Assembly (NCBI GenBank): GCA_018828385.1
Contig: JAHJVE010000001.1
Coordinates: 1 to 64,000 of the forward strand
Direction: 5' to 3'
DNA length: 64,000 nucleotides
Source: Gammaproteobacteria bacterium
GTDB taxonomy: Bacteria; Pseudomonadota; Gammaproteobacteria; Burkholderiales; Rhodocyclaceae
Shown here: piece after piece, positions 18,014 to 23,900 of the stretch
How positions within the stretch are numbered: position 1 is the first letter of the stretch
Layout: each line of letters opens with the position of its first letter
Notes under the pieces: model-generated
The model's database searches: none
What the model was told of the DNA's origin: nothing
Seen by the model: the letters and a program-made list of their open reading frames with translations, nothing else
Position numbers and translations under genes: made by a program

Positions 18014-18436
18014 ATGTCGCCTGCAACATTCTTTCGAGCATCGTTAATCGCTCCCTTTGGTTTGCCATTGCTCGCCCTCCCTTTTGGCTCGTCTTTTGTT
18101 TTCGGGCTGCTATTTATTGCCCTTGGCTTCGGGGGCGCTCAGTACGCCATATTTGCCCTATATCTGTTTTACGCAATCGGCAAAAAGAAAAATCTAAAAG
18201 CAATTCAAAACCTAGCCCTATTGGCACCTGTACTTTTTATCCCTTTGCAAGCCGCCGGTTGGGTGGGGTGGTGTTATTACGAACGGCTATCCAATTCAGA
18301 TCTAGTGGGCATTTGGGAACCATTGCTCCCTTTTGCGCTATATTCACTGGTCATTGGTTACGGTTACGTCGGTCTGATTTTTGGTATCTATTGGTTGCTA
18401 AAAAAACTTGCGCTCATTACTGAACCCGCCCGCTAA
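18014..18436 (+). CDS. integron cassette 3 protein, polytopic membrane protein, unknown
   Basis: A 140-aa protein with about four hydrophobic helices (about 8-30, 34-52, 66-87, 105-130) joined by short loops (KKKNLKAIQN; YYERLSNSDLVG). It starts three bases after the attC2 core and ends in the TAA of the attC3 left core. The coding sequence is visibly more AT-rich than the neighbouring core genes, suggesting a foreign origin. No family is recognised. Confidence 0.68.
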   Translation: MSPATFFRASLIAPFGLPLLALPFGSSFVFGLLFIALGFGGAQYAIFALYLFYAIGKKKNLKAIQNLALLAPVLFIPLQAAGWVGWCYYERLSNSDLVGIWEPLLPFALYSLVIGYGYVGLIFGIYWLLKKLALITEPAR

Positions 18437-18517
18437 CATTCCGGTCAAGGCCGCTGCGGCCTTCGGCCTCCGCTGGACGTCCCGCAAGCGGGCCGCCCCT
18501 TACCTAAAACGTTGGGC
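18431..18517 (+). repeat. attC3 recombination site
   Basis: From CGCTAAC (18431-18437) to GTTGGGC (18511-18517). The arm CGTCCCGCAAGCGGGCCGCC is shared with attC2. Confidence 0.87.
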
Positions 18518-18532
18518 GTCAAGGAAGCCCCG

Positions 18533-18862
18533 ATGAAAAGGACCACAGTTTCAATTTCGCTGCTTGTCCTCGCGCTCCTCGCAACTAATGTTTGGTGGGC
18601 ATATCGCCTATTAGATGCCGGTGTTTCGTACACGTACCAAGGCGTATCACTTGAGGAAAACCAGCAGGCTCTTTCGCAGGCGCTGGCAATCATCAAGGTT
18701 CTAGGCGCTAACAAGGCTTCTCGTGAGCAAGTCGTTGAAGCAGCGCAAAAGGCATGGCCATCGACTGAACCATTTGAAAAAGATGGCTATTTGTGGGTTG
18801 GCCGTCTTGGCCTTCGTTTCAATGAGACAGGTAACCTCGTTGAAGCTGTGAGCGGTTATTAA
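18533..18862 (+). CDS. integron cassette 4 protein, signal-anchored, unknown
   Basis: A 109-aa protein with an N-terminal signal or anchor (KRTTVSISLLVLALLATNVWWAY split across about residues 2-24). A predicted exported domain follows with a helical part (about 42-75) and a closing beta pair (GYLWVGRLGLRFNETGNLVEAVSGY, about 85-109). The ATG at 18533 has a better context than the upstream TTG inside the core. No family is recognised. Confidence 0.7.
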   Translation: MKRTTVSISLLVLALLATNVWWAYRLLDAGVSYTYQGVSLEENQQALSQALAIIKVLGANKASREQVVEAAQKAWPSTEPFEKDGYLWVGRLGLRFNETGNLVEAVSGY

Positions 18863-18872
18863 TCGTGCTTCC

Positions 18873-18944
18873 GCCCAACAAATCATTCCAGCGGACCACC
18901 AAAAAGCTGCGCTTTTTGTCGTCCGCTGAATTTAAACGTTAGAG
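18873..18944 (+). repeat. attC4 recombination site
   Basis: From GCCCAAC (18873-18879) to GTTAGAG (18938-18944). The strong inner hairpin AAAAAGC/GCTTTTT and the arms AGCGGAC/GTCCGCT are clear. Its closest relative is attC5. Confidence 0.9.
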
Positions 18945-18948
18945 AACT

Positions 18949-19206
18949 ATGCTTTTATTTCTCGAAAGCTTTGGGTTCATCATCGCGTTGGCGATCATTG
19001 CCTTTGTTGGCATATATATTTTGGCGCGTTACCCGCTCCCTCCTGATACGCGCTCAGGGAATCTTTGGCAGCTTGCCTCCCAATATGAGCATCACTTTCC
19101 TGGCACCAAAGGAAAACTCATCAAGCACTTCATGCGTCTCACCGTTCTGGCAGGGGTGTTTTTCGCTCTTGCTCTCTTCATTTTTCGTCTTTCAAAGCAG
19201 GGCTAG
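18949..19206 (+). CDS. integron cassette 5 protein, two membrane segments, unknown
   Basis: An 85-aa protein with hydrophobic helices at about 5-26 and 61-80. They flank a soluble middle region (RYPLPPDTRSGNLWQLASQY, then HHFPGTKGKLIKHF). The start codon lies four bases after the attC4 core. No family is recognised. Confidence 0.7.
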   Translation: MLLFLESFGFIIALAIIAFVGIYILARYPLPPDTRSGNLWQLASQYEHHFPGTKGKLIKHFMRLTVLAGVFFALALFIFRLSKQG

Positions 19207-19228
19207 CCATGCTTCCCCATACACCGTT

Positions 19229-19300
19229 CTCTAACATACCGCTCCAGCCGACCGTCAAAAAGCTGCGCTTTTTGCCGTCGGCTGAGCTAGCACGTTATGC
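19229..19300 (+). repeat. attC5 recombination site
   Basis: From CTCTAAC (19229-19235) to GTTATGC (19294-19300). It has the same AAAAAGCTGCGCTTTTT inner stem as attC4, with arms CAGCCGAC/GTCGGCTG. The right core equals the attI core. Confidence 0.9.
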
Positions 19301-19656
19301 GTCTTAGTAAATCTTCTCGCGCATTGGCTGCCCTCTCGTTCCTCTGGCCTACGGTCATGTCCGTAGGTTTGCTGGCTGTGCTCGGCAACCAGCTTGGTTC
19401 AGTTAGCGCGCTGGTTTCACTCGTCCCACCCGCCAACGCCATCGTGCGTTTTGCGTGCGTTGCTCTGTTTATTGCTCTTGTGTGTGGTGGCTTGCTGCTT
19501 TCGCCGGTTCAGTTCCCCCGGTTTTCGCGCGTTTTCCTGCTGCTTGTGTGCATTGCCATCGCGCTCGCGTGCCTAGGCTTCGCTCAATTTCTGTTGCTTG
19601 GCTGGGTGTTTCCTTGTTGGTACGTGTTTAGGTTTGCTCGTGAAACAAACGCATAA
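19297..19656 (+). CDS. integron cassette 6 protein, polytopic membrane protein, unknown
   Basis: A 119-aa very hydrophobic protein with three or four helices (about 9-30, 33-48, 50-70, 79-112). The start codon lies inside the attC5 right core GTTATGC, and the stop TAA lies inside the attC6 left core GCATAAC. The whole cassette is therefore coding plus recombination site. No family is recognised. Confidence 0.65.
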   Translation: MRLSKSSRALAALSFLWPTVMSVGLLAVLGNQLGSVSALVSLVPPANAIVRFACVALFIALVCGGLLLSPVQFPRFSRVFLLLVCIAIALACLGFAQFLLLGWVFPCWYVFRFARETNA

Positions 19657-19737
19657 CATGGCGCTCAACCCCGCTCCCTTCGGTCGCTGGACGCTGCGCG
19701 ATAAAGCCGCGCAGCGCCGGTTAGCTCTACGTTAGAA
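19651..19737 (+). repeat. attC6 recombination site
   Basis: From GCATAAC (19651-19657) to GTTAGAA (19731-19737). It differs from attC1 at one internal base (CTCG versus CCCG) and in the last base of the right core. Confidence 0.9.
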
Positions 19738-19750
19738 GTCATGAGCCGGT

Positions 19751-20017
19751 ATGCGCGCTGCAATCACTAAAGGGCTGATTTTTCTGCCAAGCCTTATTGC
19801 TCTTTGGCATTTCATCGGGCAACTTTTGGCACCCGATTCATGCTCAGATCATGGCGGCAGTTTCAACTATTCTGTGTGGGAATGTAGCTTCACGGAAAAT
19901 TTCCCATACGTAGCCACGCCATTTTTCAGCCTCAGTTCGTTCTGGCTTTTCGTGGGGTGTGCCATAGCCTCGTTGGTCGCACTCCACTTCAATCGCGGGA
20001 GTAAAGATGCCTTCTAA
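19751..20017 (+). CDS. integron cassette 7 protein, two membrane segments, unknown
   Basis: An 88-aa protein with hydrophobic helices at about 6-26 and 57-78. Between them is a likely extracytoplasmic loop with two Cys (SCSDHGGSFNYSVWECSF) that could form a disulfide. An out-of-frame nine-codon ORF starting at 19741 overlaps the start. The stop TAA lies in the attC7 left core. No family is recognised. Confidence 0.68.
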   Translation: MRAAITKGLIFLPSLIALWHFIGQLLAPDSCSDHGGSFNYSVWECSFTENFPYVATPFFSLSSFWLFVGCAIASLVALHFNRGSKDAF

Positions 20018-20092
20018 CATTCCGGTCAAGGCGCTCCCTTCGGTCGCTGGGACAGCCGGCAAGCCGGCTGCCCCTTACCTAAAACGTTGGGC
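20012..20092 (+). repeat. attC7 recombination site
   Basis: From TTCTAAC (20012-20018) to GTTGGGC (20086-20092). The inner stem is AGCCGGCAAGCCGGCT, and the outer sequence is shared with attC2 and attC3. Confidence 0.88.
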
Positions 20093-20095
20093 CGC

Positions 20096-20386
20096 ATGAT
20101 ATCTCTTGCTGACAAATTGCTGCGCTTCATCACCGCAAAGTCGCCACGGGTGGTTTGTACGCATTGCAATCGTGGCTTTCTGCTGGCTTCGCTCGACGTT
20201 CGCTTTACGTCCGGCGGAATGAAGGACTGCTGCCCCCATTGCGGGGCAAATGGTCCTTTCCGGCAACCCTCGGAAGATGAAACACTGAAAATTCAACCGG
20301 AGCGAAAACATTGGTGGTTTCTTGCTCCCATCGGGCTAGGTCTTATTGCTATCTTGGTCTTAACTATTTGGCGAGCACTCAAGTGA
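20096..20386 (+). CDS. integron cassette 8 protein, zinc-ribbon plus membrane anchor, unknown
   Basis: A 96-aa protein. An N-terminal part with CTHC (about 21-24) and CCPHC (about 45-49) resembles a small zinc ribbon. A single C-terminal membrane helix (about 74-92) is preceded by basic residues. The start ATG is three bases after the attC7 core; an in-frame TTG lies within the core. The cytoplasmic zinc ribbon with a tail anchor is inferred. No family is recognised. Confidence 0.7.
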   Translation: MISLADKLLRFITAKSPRVVCTHCNRGFLLASLDVRFTSGGMKDCCPHCGANGPFRQPSEDETLKIQPERKHWWFLAPIGLGLIAILVLTIWRALK

Positions 20387-20395
20387 CAACATGCG

Positions 20396-20463
20396 GCACA
20401 ACCCATCATTCGAGCGGACCTGCGCGAAAAGCCGCGCAGGTCCGCTCAATTCAAACGTTGGGC
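20396..20463 (+). repeat. attC8 recombination site
   Basis: From GCACAAC (20396-20402) to GTTGGGC (20457-20463). The near-perfect palindrome CGAGCGGACCTGCGCG / CGCGCAGGTCCGCT differs from the other attC groups in the window. Confidence 0.9.
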
Positions 20464-20574
20464 ATCACCAGCGCATAATCGCGTTGGCACCCAGCCGGAT
20501 GCCCAGCTCGTTTGCCACTCTTCGGGGCTGGCACTCGTGCTCCAGTGGTCGCCCCGGCAGATAAGGACGTCAAT

Positions 20575-20946
20575 ATGCTACGCGCCCCAACCCTTGCAGC
20601 CGCCGCCCTCCTTGCAACTTCTGCGTTCGCACAGGACGCTGTTCAAACCGATGGTGACAAGTACAAGGTCATTCTGGATAACGAGTGCGTCAGAGTCCTT
20701 GACTATCACGACCTCCCTGGCGAGAAGACACACCAGCACAAACATCCGCCGTTCGTCCTTTATGCGCTGTCTCCATTCAAACGGACGCTGACCCTACCAG
20801 ACGGAAAGGTACTTACTCGCCAGTTCAAAGAGGGAGACGTCATGTGGTCGGAAGAGCAAACCCACGTCGGAGAGAACATCGGTCAAACACACACGCACGT
20901 CGTAATCATGGAGCTCAAGAAATCCAGTGGAGGGTGTACCAAGTAG
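20575..20946 (+). CDS. integron cassette 9 protein, exported cupin
   Basis: A 123-aa protein from the ATG at 20575, which opens a clear signal peptide (LRAPTLAAAALLATSAFAQ); the open frame runs back to 20512. The mature part is a single cupin barrel with His-rich metal-binding motif (GEKTHQHKHPPFVLYALS) and a second motif (GDVMWSEEQTHVGENIGQTH). Cupins of this type are often small metal-dependent or sensory periplasmic proteins; the substrate is unknown. It is the only cassette product here with a recognisable fold. Confidence 0.8.
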   Translation: MLRAPTLAAAALLATSAFAQDAVQTDGDKYKVILDNECVRVLDYHDLPGEKTHQHKHPPFVLYALSPFKRTLTLPDGKVLTRQFKEGDVMWSEEQTHVGENIGQTHTHVVIMELKKSSGGCTK

Positions 20947-21016
20947 TGACGCCCCCCTCGGTCAACCGGCAAGCTGCGCTTCGCGCTCCGGTCGCCGGTT
21001 ACCTCGAACGTTGATG
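20947..21016 (+). repeat. attC9 recombination site (weak left core)
   Basis: Ends in GTTGATG (21010-21016). The inner arms AACCGGC and GCCGGTT are clear, with GCTGCGCTTCGCGC in the loop. The left core GTGACGC deviates from the RYYYAAC pattern, so the site may be partly inactive. Confidence 0.7.
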
Positions 21017-21056
21017 CTGTAGAAAAACCTTTTTCCTGCTCGATTTTCGACAACGA

Positions 21057-21083
21057 AATGGCGCAGGTTTGGTCTGCGCCATT
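21057..21083 (+). terminator. terminator-like hairpin before repeat copy D
   Basis: AATGGCGCAG (21057-21066) and CTGCGCCATT (21074-21083) form a perfect 10-bp stem. The T-rich left part of the dispersed repeat follows and could act as the T-tract. Confidence 0.65.
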
Positions 21084-21119
21084 TTCATTTTCAGGCTTTT
21101 TTTCCGGTCGACCGTAGCA
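21084..21119 (+). repeat. dispersed 37-bp repeat, copy D
   Basis: TTCATTTTC, AGGC, T7, then CCGGTCGACCGTAGCA. It has the palindromic GGTCGACC variant, as in copy B. Confidence 0.85.
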
Positions 21120-21287
21120 TTCTCGATGCGGACTGCTGGGCTGGTGTCGATTGCTTTGTAACGGGCCATGGCGCTTTCCTGAACCGAGCTTCAGGTTTGA
21201 ACCTTGTTATTCCATATGATTCGCGGCACGATGAGGGGCATCAATACTACTTTTCTACTGCGTCGTTAGGCCCCTCAAAAAAACACC

Positions 21288-21797
21288 ATGGCATCCGTTC
21301 GTCCTTGCCCGCTACCTAGCGGCACCCTACTCGGGATCTACGCTCAGAGCGGTGCTTACACGGATTGTTATGCTGTTGATTTAAATCGACAAGTCACGCA
21401 AAGTGAGTTCGTCGAGGCGTTCTACACAACTTCCGTTTTGAAAGTCGAGCGCTGGCTGCTCGCCAAGTTCCTGTCTTGCCCGTCTACCGACGCCGAGGCC
21501 CATCAGCTTGCGGCGGGGAATTTGAGCAAGTTCTCAGCCTGGACAGTCGAGCAAAGCAGCCCGAATGAAGTGCTGCTCGCCGCTGGCCGGACGCGATCAT
21601 GGCTAATGGCAGCCGCTGTTGAGTCGGGCAGTTCCACTACGAGGCTGTATTTTGGTTCTGCTGTGGTTCCAAGCCGCTCTGCCGGCTCTGGCGTTCCTCA
21701 CATGGGGTGGCAGTTCAGAGCACTGCTTGGCTTTCACAAAGCGTATTCCCGCGTTCTCCTTGCTGCAGCCTCCCGAAAGCTGGCTGCTGTTCGGTAG
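21288..21797 (+). CDS. conserved protein of unknown function (possibly DUF2867-like), eroded cassette
   Basis: A 169-aa protein, soluble or peripherally attached. The line AYTDCYAVDLNRQVTQSEFV and the C-terminal LYFGSAVV...FRALLGFHKAYSRVLLAAA pattern resemble a family I associate with DUF2867, but I am not certain. It starts 16 bases after an orphan GTTAGGC core and is followed by a degenerate attC (21829-21871), so it was probably once a mobile cassette. The reading frame is intact. Confidence 0.65.
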   Translation: MASVRPCPLPSGTLLGIYAQSGAYTDCYAVDLNRQVTQSEFVEAFYTTSVLKVERWLLAKFLSCPSTDAEAHQLAAGNLSKFSAWTVEQSSPNEVLLAAGRTRSWLMAAAVESGSSTTRLYFGSAVVPSRSAGSGVPHMGWQFRALLGFHKAYSRVLLAAASRKLAAVR

Positions 21798-21828
21798 CAT
21801 TGGCCATGGACATCGAGCCACCACCGGC

Positions 21829-21871
21829 CCGTTCACTCGAGCGGACCGCGCCGGCAAGGGGCTTGGGCCGC
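21829..21871 (+). repeat. degenerate attC remnant
   Basis: CACTCGAGCGGACCGCGCC resembles the left half of attC8. The right half is lost and joined to CTTGGGCCGC, one base from the GTTGGGCCGC end of attC7. No functional pair of cores remains. Confidence 0.45.
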
Positions 21872-21909
21872 ACGGCATCTGTCCCAATCATCCATCTCAA
21901 GGAAAAGCT

Positions 21910-22425
21910 ATGGACAACACCTCGTTCTGGAAACTCATCGACAAATCTCGTCAAGCATCTGACGGAGATCCTGCGCAACAGCTTGAAGAACTCGGGGCTC
22001 TACTGGACGAGTTGTCCGCGGAAGACATTGTCGAGTTCCAGAACATCTTCAACTCCCACTTTCAGTCTTCCTACACGTGGCCCTTGTGGGGCGCAGCCTA
22101 CGTGATCGGAGGGGGCTGCTCCGACGATGGATTCGACTATTTCAGGGGGTGGCTCATTTCTCGCGGAGAGAAGGTCTTCAATGCGGCGAACGCTGATCCT
22201 GACAAACTTGCGTCCCTGGTCCAGGAGAGCGACGAAGACGACGACTGCCAAGTCGAAGGCTGGCAGTCTGTCGGCATTGACGCTTGGTGTCGGAAGACCG
22301 GCCTCAAGTACGCCGCGTTTCCGTCCCGTCCATCCGGCGTTCAATCGGATGGCCCGGCAGGCGATGAATGGTCTGAAGAGGACCTCGACCGCCTCTACCC
22401 TCGGCTTGCCAAGCGCTTCAACTAA
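21910..22425 (+). CDS. DUF4240 domain-containing protein
   Basis: A 171-aa protein of the DUF4240 family. It has the N-terminal MDNTSFWKLIDKSRQ, a conserved WGAAYVIGGGCSDDGFDYFR core (about 60-79) and GWLISRGEKVF. AAGGAAAA precedes the ATG at 21910; the open frame continues upstream to 21619 but without support. DUF4240 proteins occur widely in integron cassettes and mobile regions; their function is unknown. It is flanked by degenerate attC-like sequences. Confidence 0.82.
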   Translation: MDNTSFWKLIDKSRQASDGDPAQQLEELGALLDELSAEDIVEFQNIFNSHFQSSYTWPLWGAAYVIGGGCSDDGFDYFRGWLISRGEKVFNAANADPDKLASLVQESDEDDDCQVEGWQSVGIDAWCRKTGLKYAAFPSRPSGVQSDGPAGDEWSEEDLDRLYPRLAKRFN

Positions 22426-22442
22426 CTCGGAATCCAAAGTGC

Positions 22443-22499
22443 GGCCGAACCCTTCGCTTAACCCGACCTGAGCAAAAAGCCGCGTAGTTGGGTTGGCTC
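22443..22499 (+). repeat. truncated attC at the end of the array
   Basis: A left part like other integron sites (GCCGAAC at 22445-22451, then CGCTTAACCCGACC) pairs in its arms with GGTTGG-type sequence (inner AAAAAGCCGCG). The right core GTTRRRY is missing; the sequence continues as GGTTGGCTCCATG. It marks the distal, inactive end of the integron. Confidence 0.55.
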
Positions 22500-22553
22500 C
22501 ATGATGCAGCAGGGAGTAGCCCTGCGATTCACAAAAACAGGAAAGAAAAATCC

Positions 22554-23066
22554 ATGAATCTGAAGATGGTCATCCGGGACGAAACCGGGGCTGATGCGAG
22601 CGCAATAACCGAGGTGACCTTGGCCGCGTTCAAAACGCTGGAAATCAGCAGCCACACGGAACAGTTCATCGTCTCGGCGCTACGTGCCGCCGGGGCGCTG
22701 ACGATATCGCTGGTGGCCGAGCTGGATGGCCGGGTGACTGGGCATATTGCGTTCTCTCCGCTGGACATGTCGGACGGGACTCGTAACTGGTACGGGCTGG
22801 GGCCTGTTTCGGTGCTGCCGGAATACCAGCGGCAGGGCGTTGGAAAAGCGCTGATACAGGAAGGGCTGGCGCGGCTCAAGAAGCTCGGTGGGCAAGGATG
22901 TTGCCTTGTCGGGCATCCCGATTACTACCGGAAATTCGGCTTCAAAAACATGCCGGGGCTGGCGCTTGCGGGTGTGCCGCCGGAGGTTTTTTTCGCTTTG
23001 CCTTTCGACGGGGATTCGCCGCAGGGTACGGTCTCTTTCCACGATGCTTTCAGGACGAATGGCTAG
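22554..23066 (+). CDS. GNAT-family N-acetyltransferase (YhbS-like)
   Basis: A 170-aa protein. The acetyl-CoA-binding motif A is visible as LGPVSVLPEYQRQGVGKALIQEGL (split, about 80-103), followed by CCLVGHPDYYRKFGF, typical of the YhbS group. The ATG at 22554 follows AGGAAAG at a good distance. The acceptor substrate is unknown. It is the first gene after the eroded end of the integron, and its GC content is again high. Confidence 0.88.
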   Translation: MNLKMVIRDETGADASAITEVTLAAFKTLEISSHTEQFIVSALRAAGALTISLVAELDGRVTGHIAFSPLDMSDGTRNWYGLGPVSVLPEYQRQGVGKALIQEGLARLKKLGGQGCCLVGHPDYYRKFGFKNMPGLALAGVPPEVFFALPFDGDSPQGTVSFHDAFRTNG

Positions 23067-23107
23067 GGCGCGGTCGCCGTAACCAGGCGGGATCAGCTGG
23101 ATTCCCA

Positions 23108-23145
23108 TTGCTACGGTCAACCGGAAAAAATGGCCAATTTTGAAA
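23108..23145 (-). repeat. dispersed 37-bp repeat, copy E
   Basis: On the minus strand: AAAATTGGCC, A, T6, then CCGGTTGACCGTAGCAA, an exact core. It lies between the GNAT and SRPBCC genes. Confidence 0.9.
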
Positions 23146-23216
23146 TCGGGCTTTGGCGCAACCTTCTGGAATAACCGTGGTCCATGCCAGACCATGAATC
23201 AAAAGGAGAGGGGACA

Positions 23217-23663
23217 ATGAGCACAGGAACGGTCAAGCTTCACCGCGTACTGCGGGCAAACCCGGAGCGCATTTATCGGGCTTTTCTGGATGCCGACGCG
23301 ATGGCCAAATGGCTGCCGCCCTATGGGTTTACGTGCCGGGTGCAGCATCTGGACGCCAAGGTCGGCGGCTCTTTCCGGATGTCGTTCACCAACTTTACGA
23401 CAGGCAATGGCCATTCGTTTGGCGGTGATTACCTTGAACTGCAGCCCAACGAGAAAATCCGCTACACCGACAAATTCGACGACCCGAACCTGCCCGGCGA
23501 AATGCAGACGACGGTAAGCCTGCAAGCCGTCTCCTGCGGCACCGAGTTGAGCATCGTGCAGGAAGGCATCCCGGCGGTGATTCCGACCGAGATGTGTTAT
23601 CTCGGCTGGCAGGAATCGCTCGAACAGCTAGCCAGGCTCGTCGAGCCGAACATTCCGGACTGA
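23217..23663 (+). CDS. SRPBCC (AHSA1-like) family protein
   Basis: A 148-aa START-like helix-grip protein. It has VLRANPERIYRAFLDADAMAKWLPP near the N-terminus (split, about 10-34), a central SFRMSF strand and a C-terminal helix (GWQESLEQLARLVEP). Such proteins bind small hydrophobic ligands or act as co-chaperones; the specific role is unknown. AAGGAGAGG lies upstream of the ATG. Its stop codon directly abuts the stop codon of the convergent ars operon. Confidence 0.88.
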   Translation: MSTGTVKLHRVLRANPERIYRAFLDADAMAKWLPPYGFTCRVQHLDAKVGGSFRMSFTNFTTGNGHSFGGDYLELQPNEKIRYTDKFDDPNLPGEMQTTVSLQAVSCGTELSIVQEGIPAVIPTEMCYLGWQESLEQLARLVEPNIPD

Positions 23664-23900
23664 CTAGCCAGCCTTCAGCCAGCCGAGCAGTTCGTCCTTG
23701 CTCGGCATGCGGCCGGAGACCTTGACCGCTTCATCGACGACGAGCGCCGGCGTGGTCATGATCGGATAGGCCATGATCTTGTCCATCTCGGTTACGTGTT
23801 CGAAGCTCGCCTCAAGGCCGAGTTCGGCCACCGCTTCGCGGGTCAGTTGTTCGAGGCGGTTGCACTTGGCGCAACCGCTGCCGAGAATCTTGATCAGCAT
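23664..23900 (-). CDS. small thioredoxin-like redox protein (arsenic-associated)
   Basis: A 78-aa thioredoxin-fold protein with redox pair CAKC (residues 10-13) and cis-Pro region IMTTPALVVDEAVK. It is of the TM0996/MTH895 type ('redox-active disulfide protein 2'). These lie beside ArsP/DUF318 permeases in ars and related clusters, as here, where it overlaps the permease gene by seven bases. A role in reducing arsenicals or the permease is inferred. Confidence 0.85.
   Translation of the reverse strand: MLIKILGSGCAKCNRLEQLTREAVAELGLEASFEHVTEMDKIMAYPIMTTPALVVDEAVKVSGRMPSKDELLGWLKAG

Larger units (their letters stand above)
21017..21287 (+). other. non-coding stretch between attC9 and the next ORF
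   Basis: No convincing gene. It holds a terminator-like hairpin (21057-21083), copy D of the dispersed repeat (21084-21119) and, near its end, an orphan core GTTAGGC (21265-21271). That core is flanked by GAGGGGC/GCCCCTC and could be the remnant of another attC boundary, because the next start codon follows 16 bases later. Confidence 0.6.

Noticed and set aside
19741..19770. Nine-codon ORF just before cassette 7
   Set aside because: It could be a leader peptide but nothing supports translation, and the longer overlapping frame starting at 19751 explains the cassette.
17566..21016. Regularly spaced repeats that might be taken for a CRISPR array
   Set aside because: The repeats are 68-87 bases, variable, palindromic and separated by intact genes; they are attC sites and no cas genes are present.
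21619..21909. N-terminal extension of the DUF4240 protein
   Set aside because: The extension overlaps the upstream ORF in another frame, has no conservation pattern and lacks a ribosome binding site; the ATG at 21910 has one.
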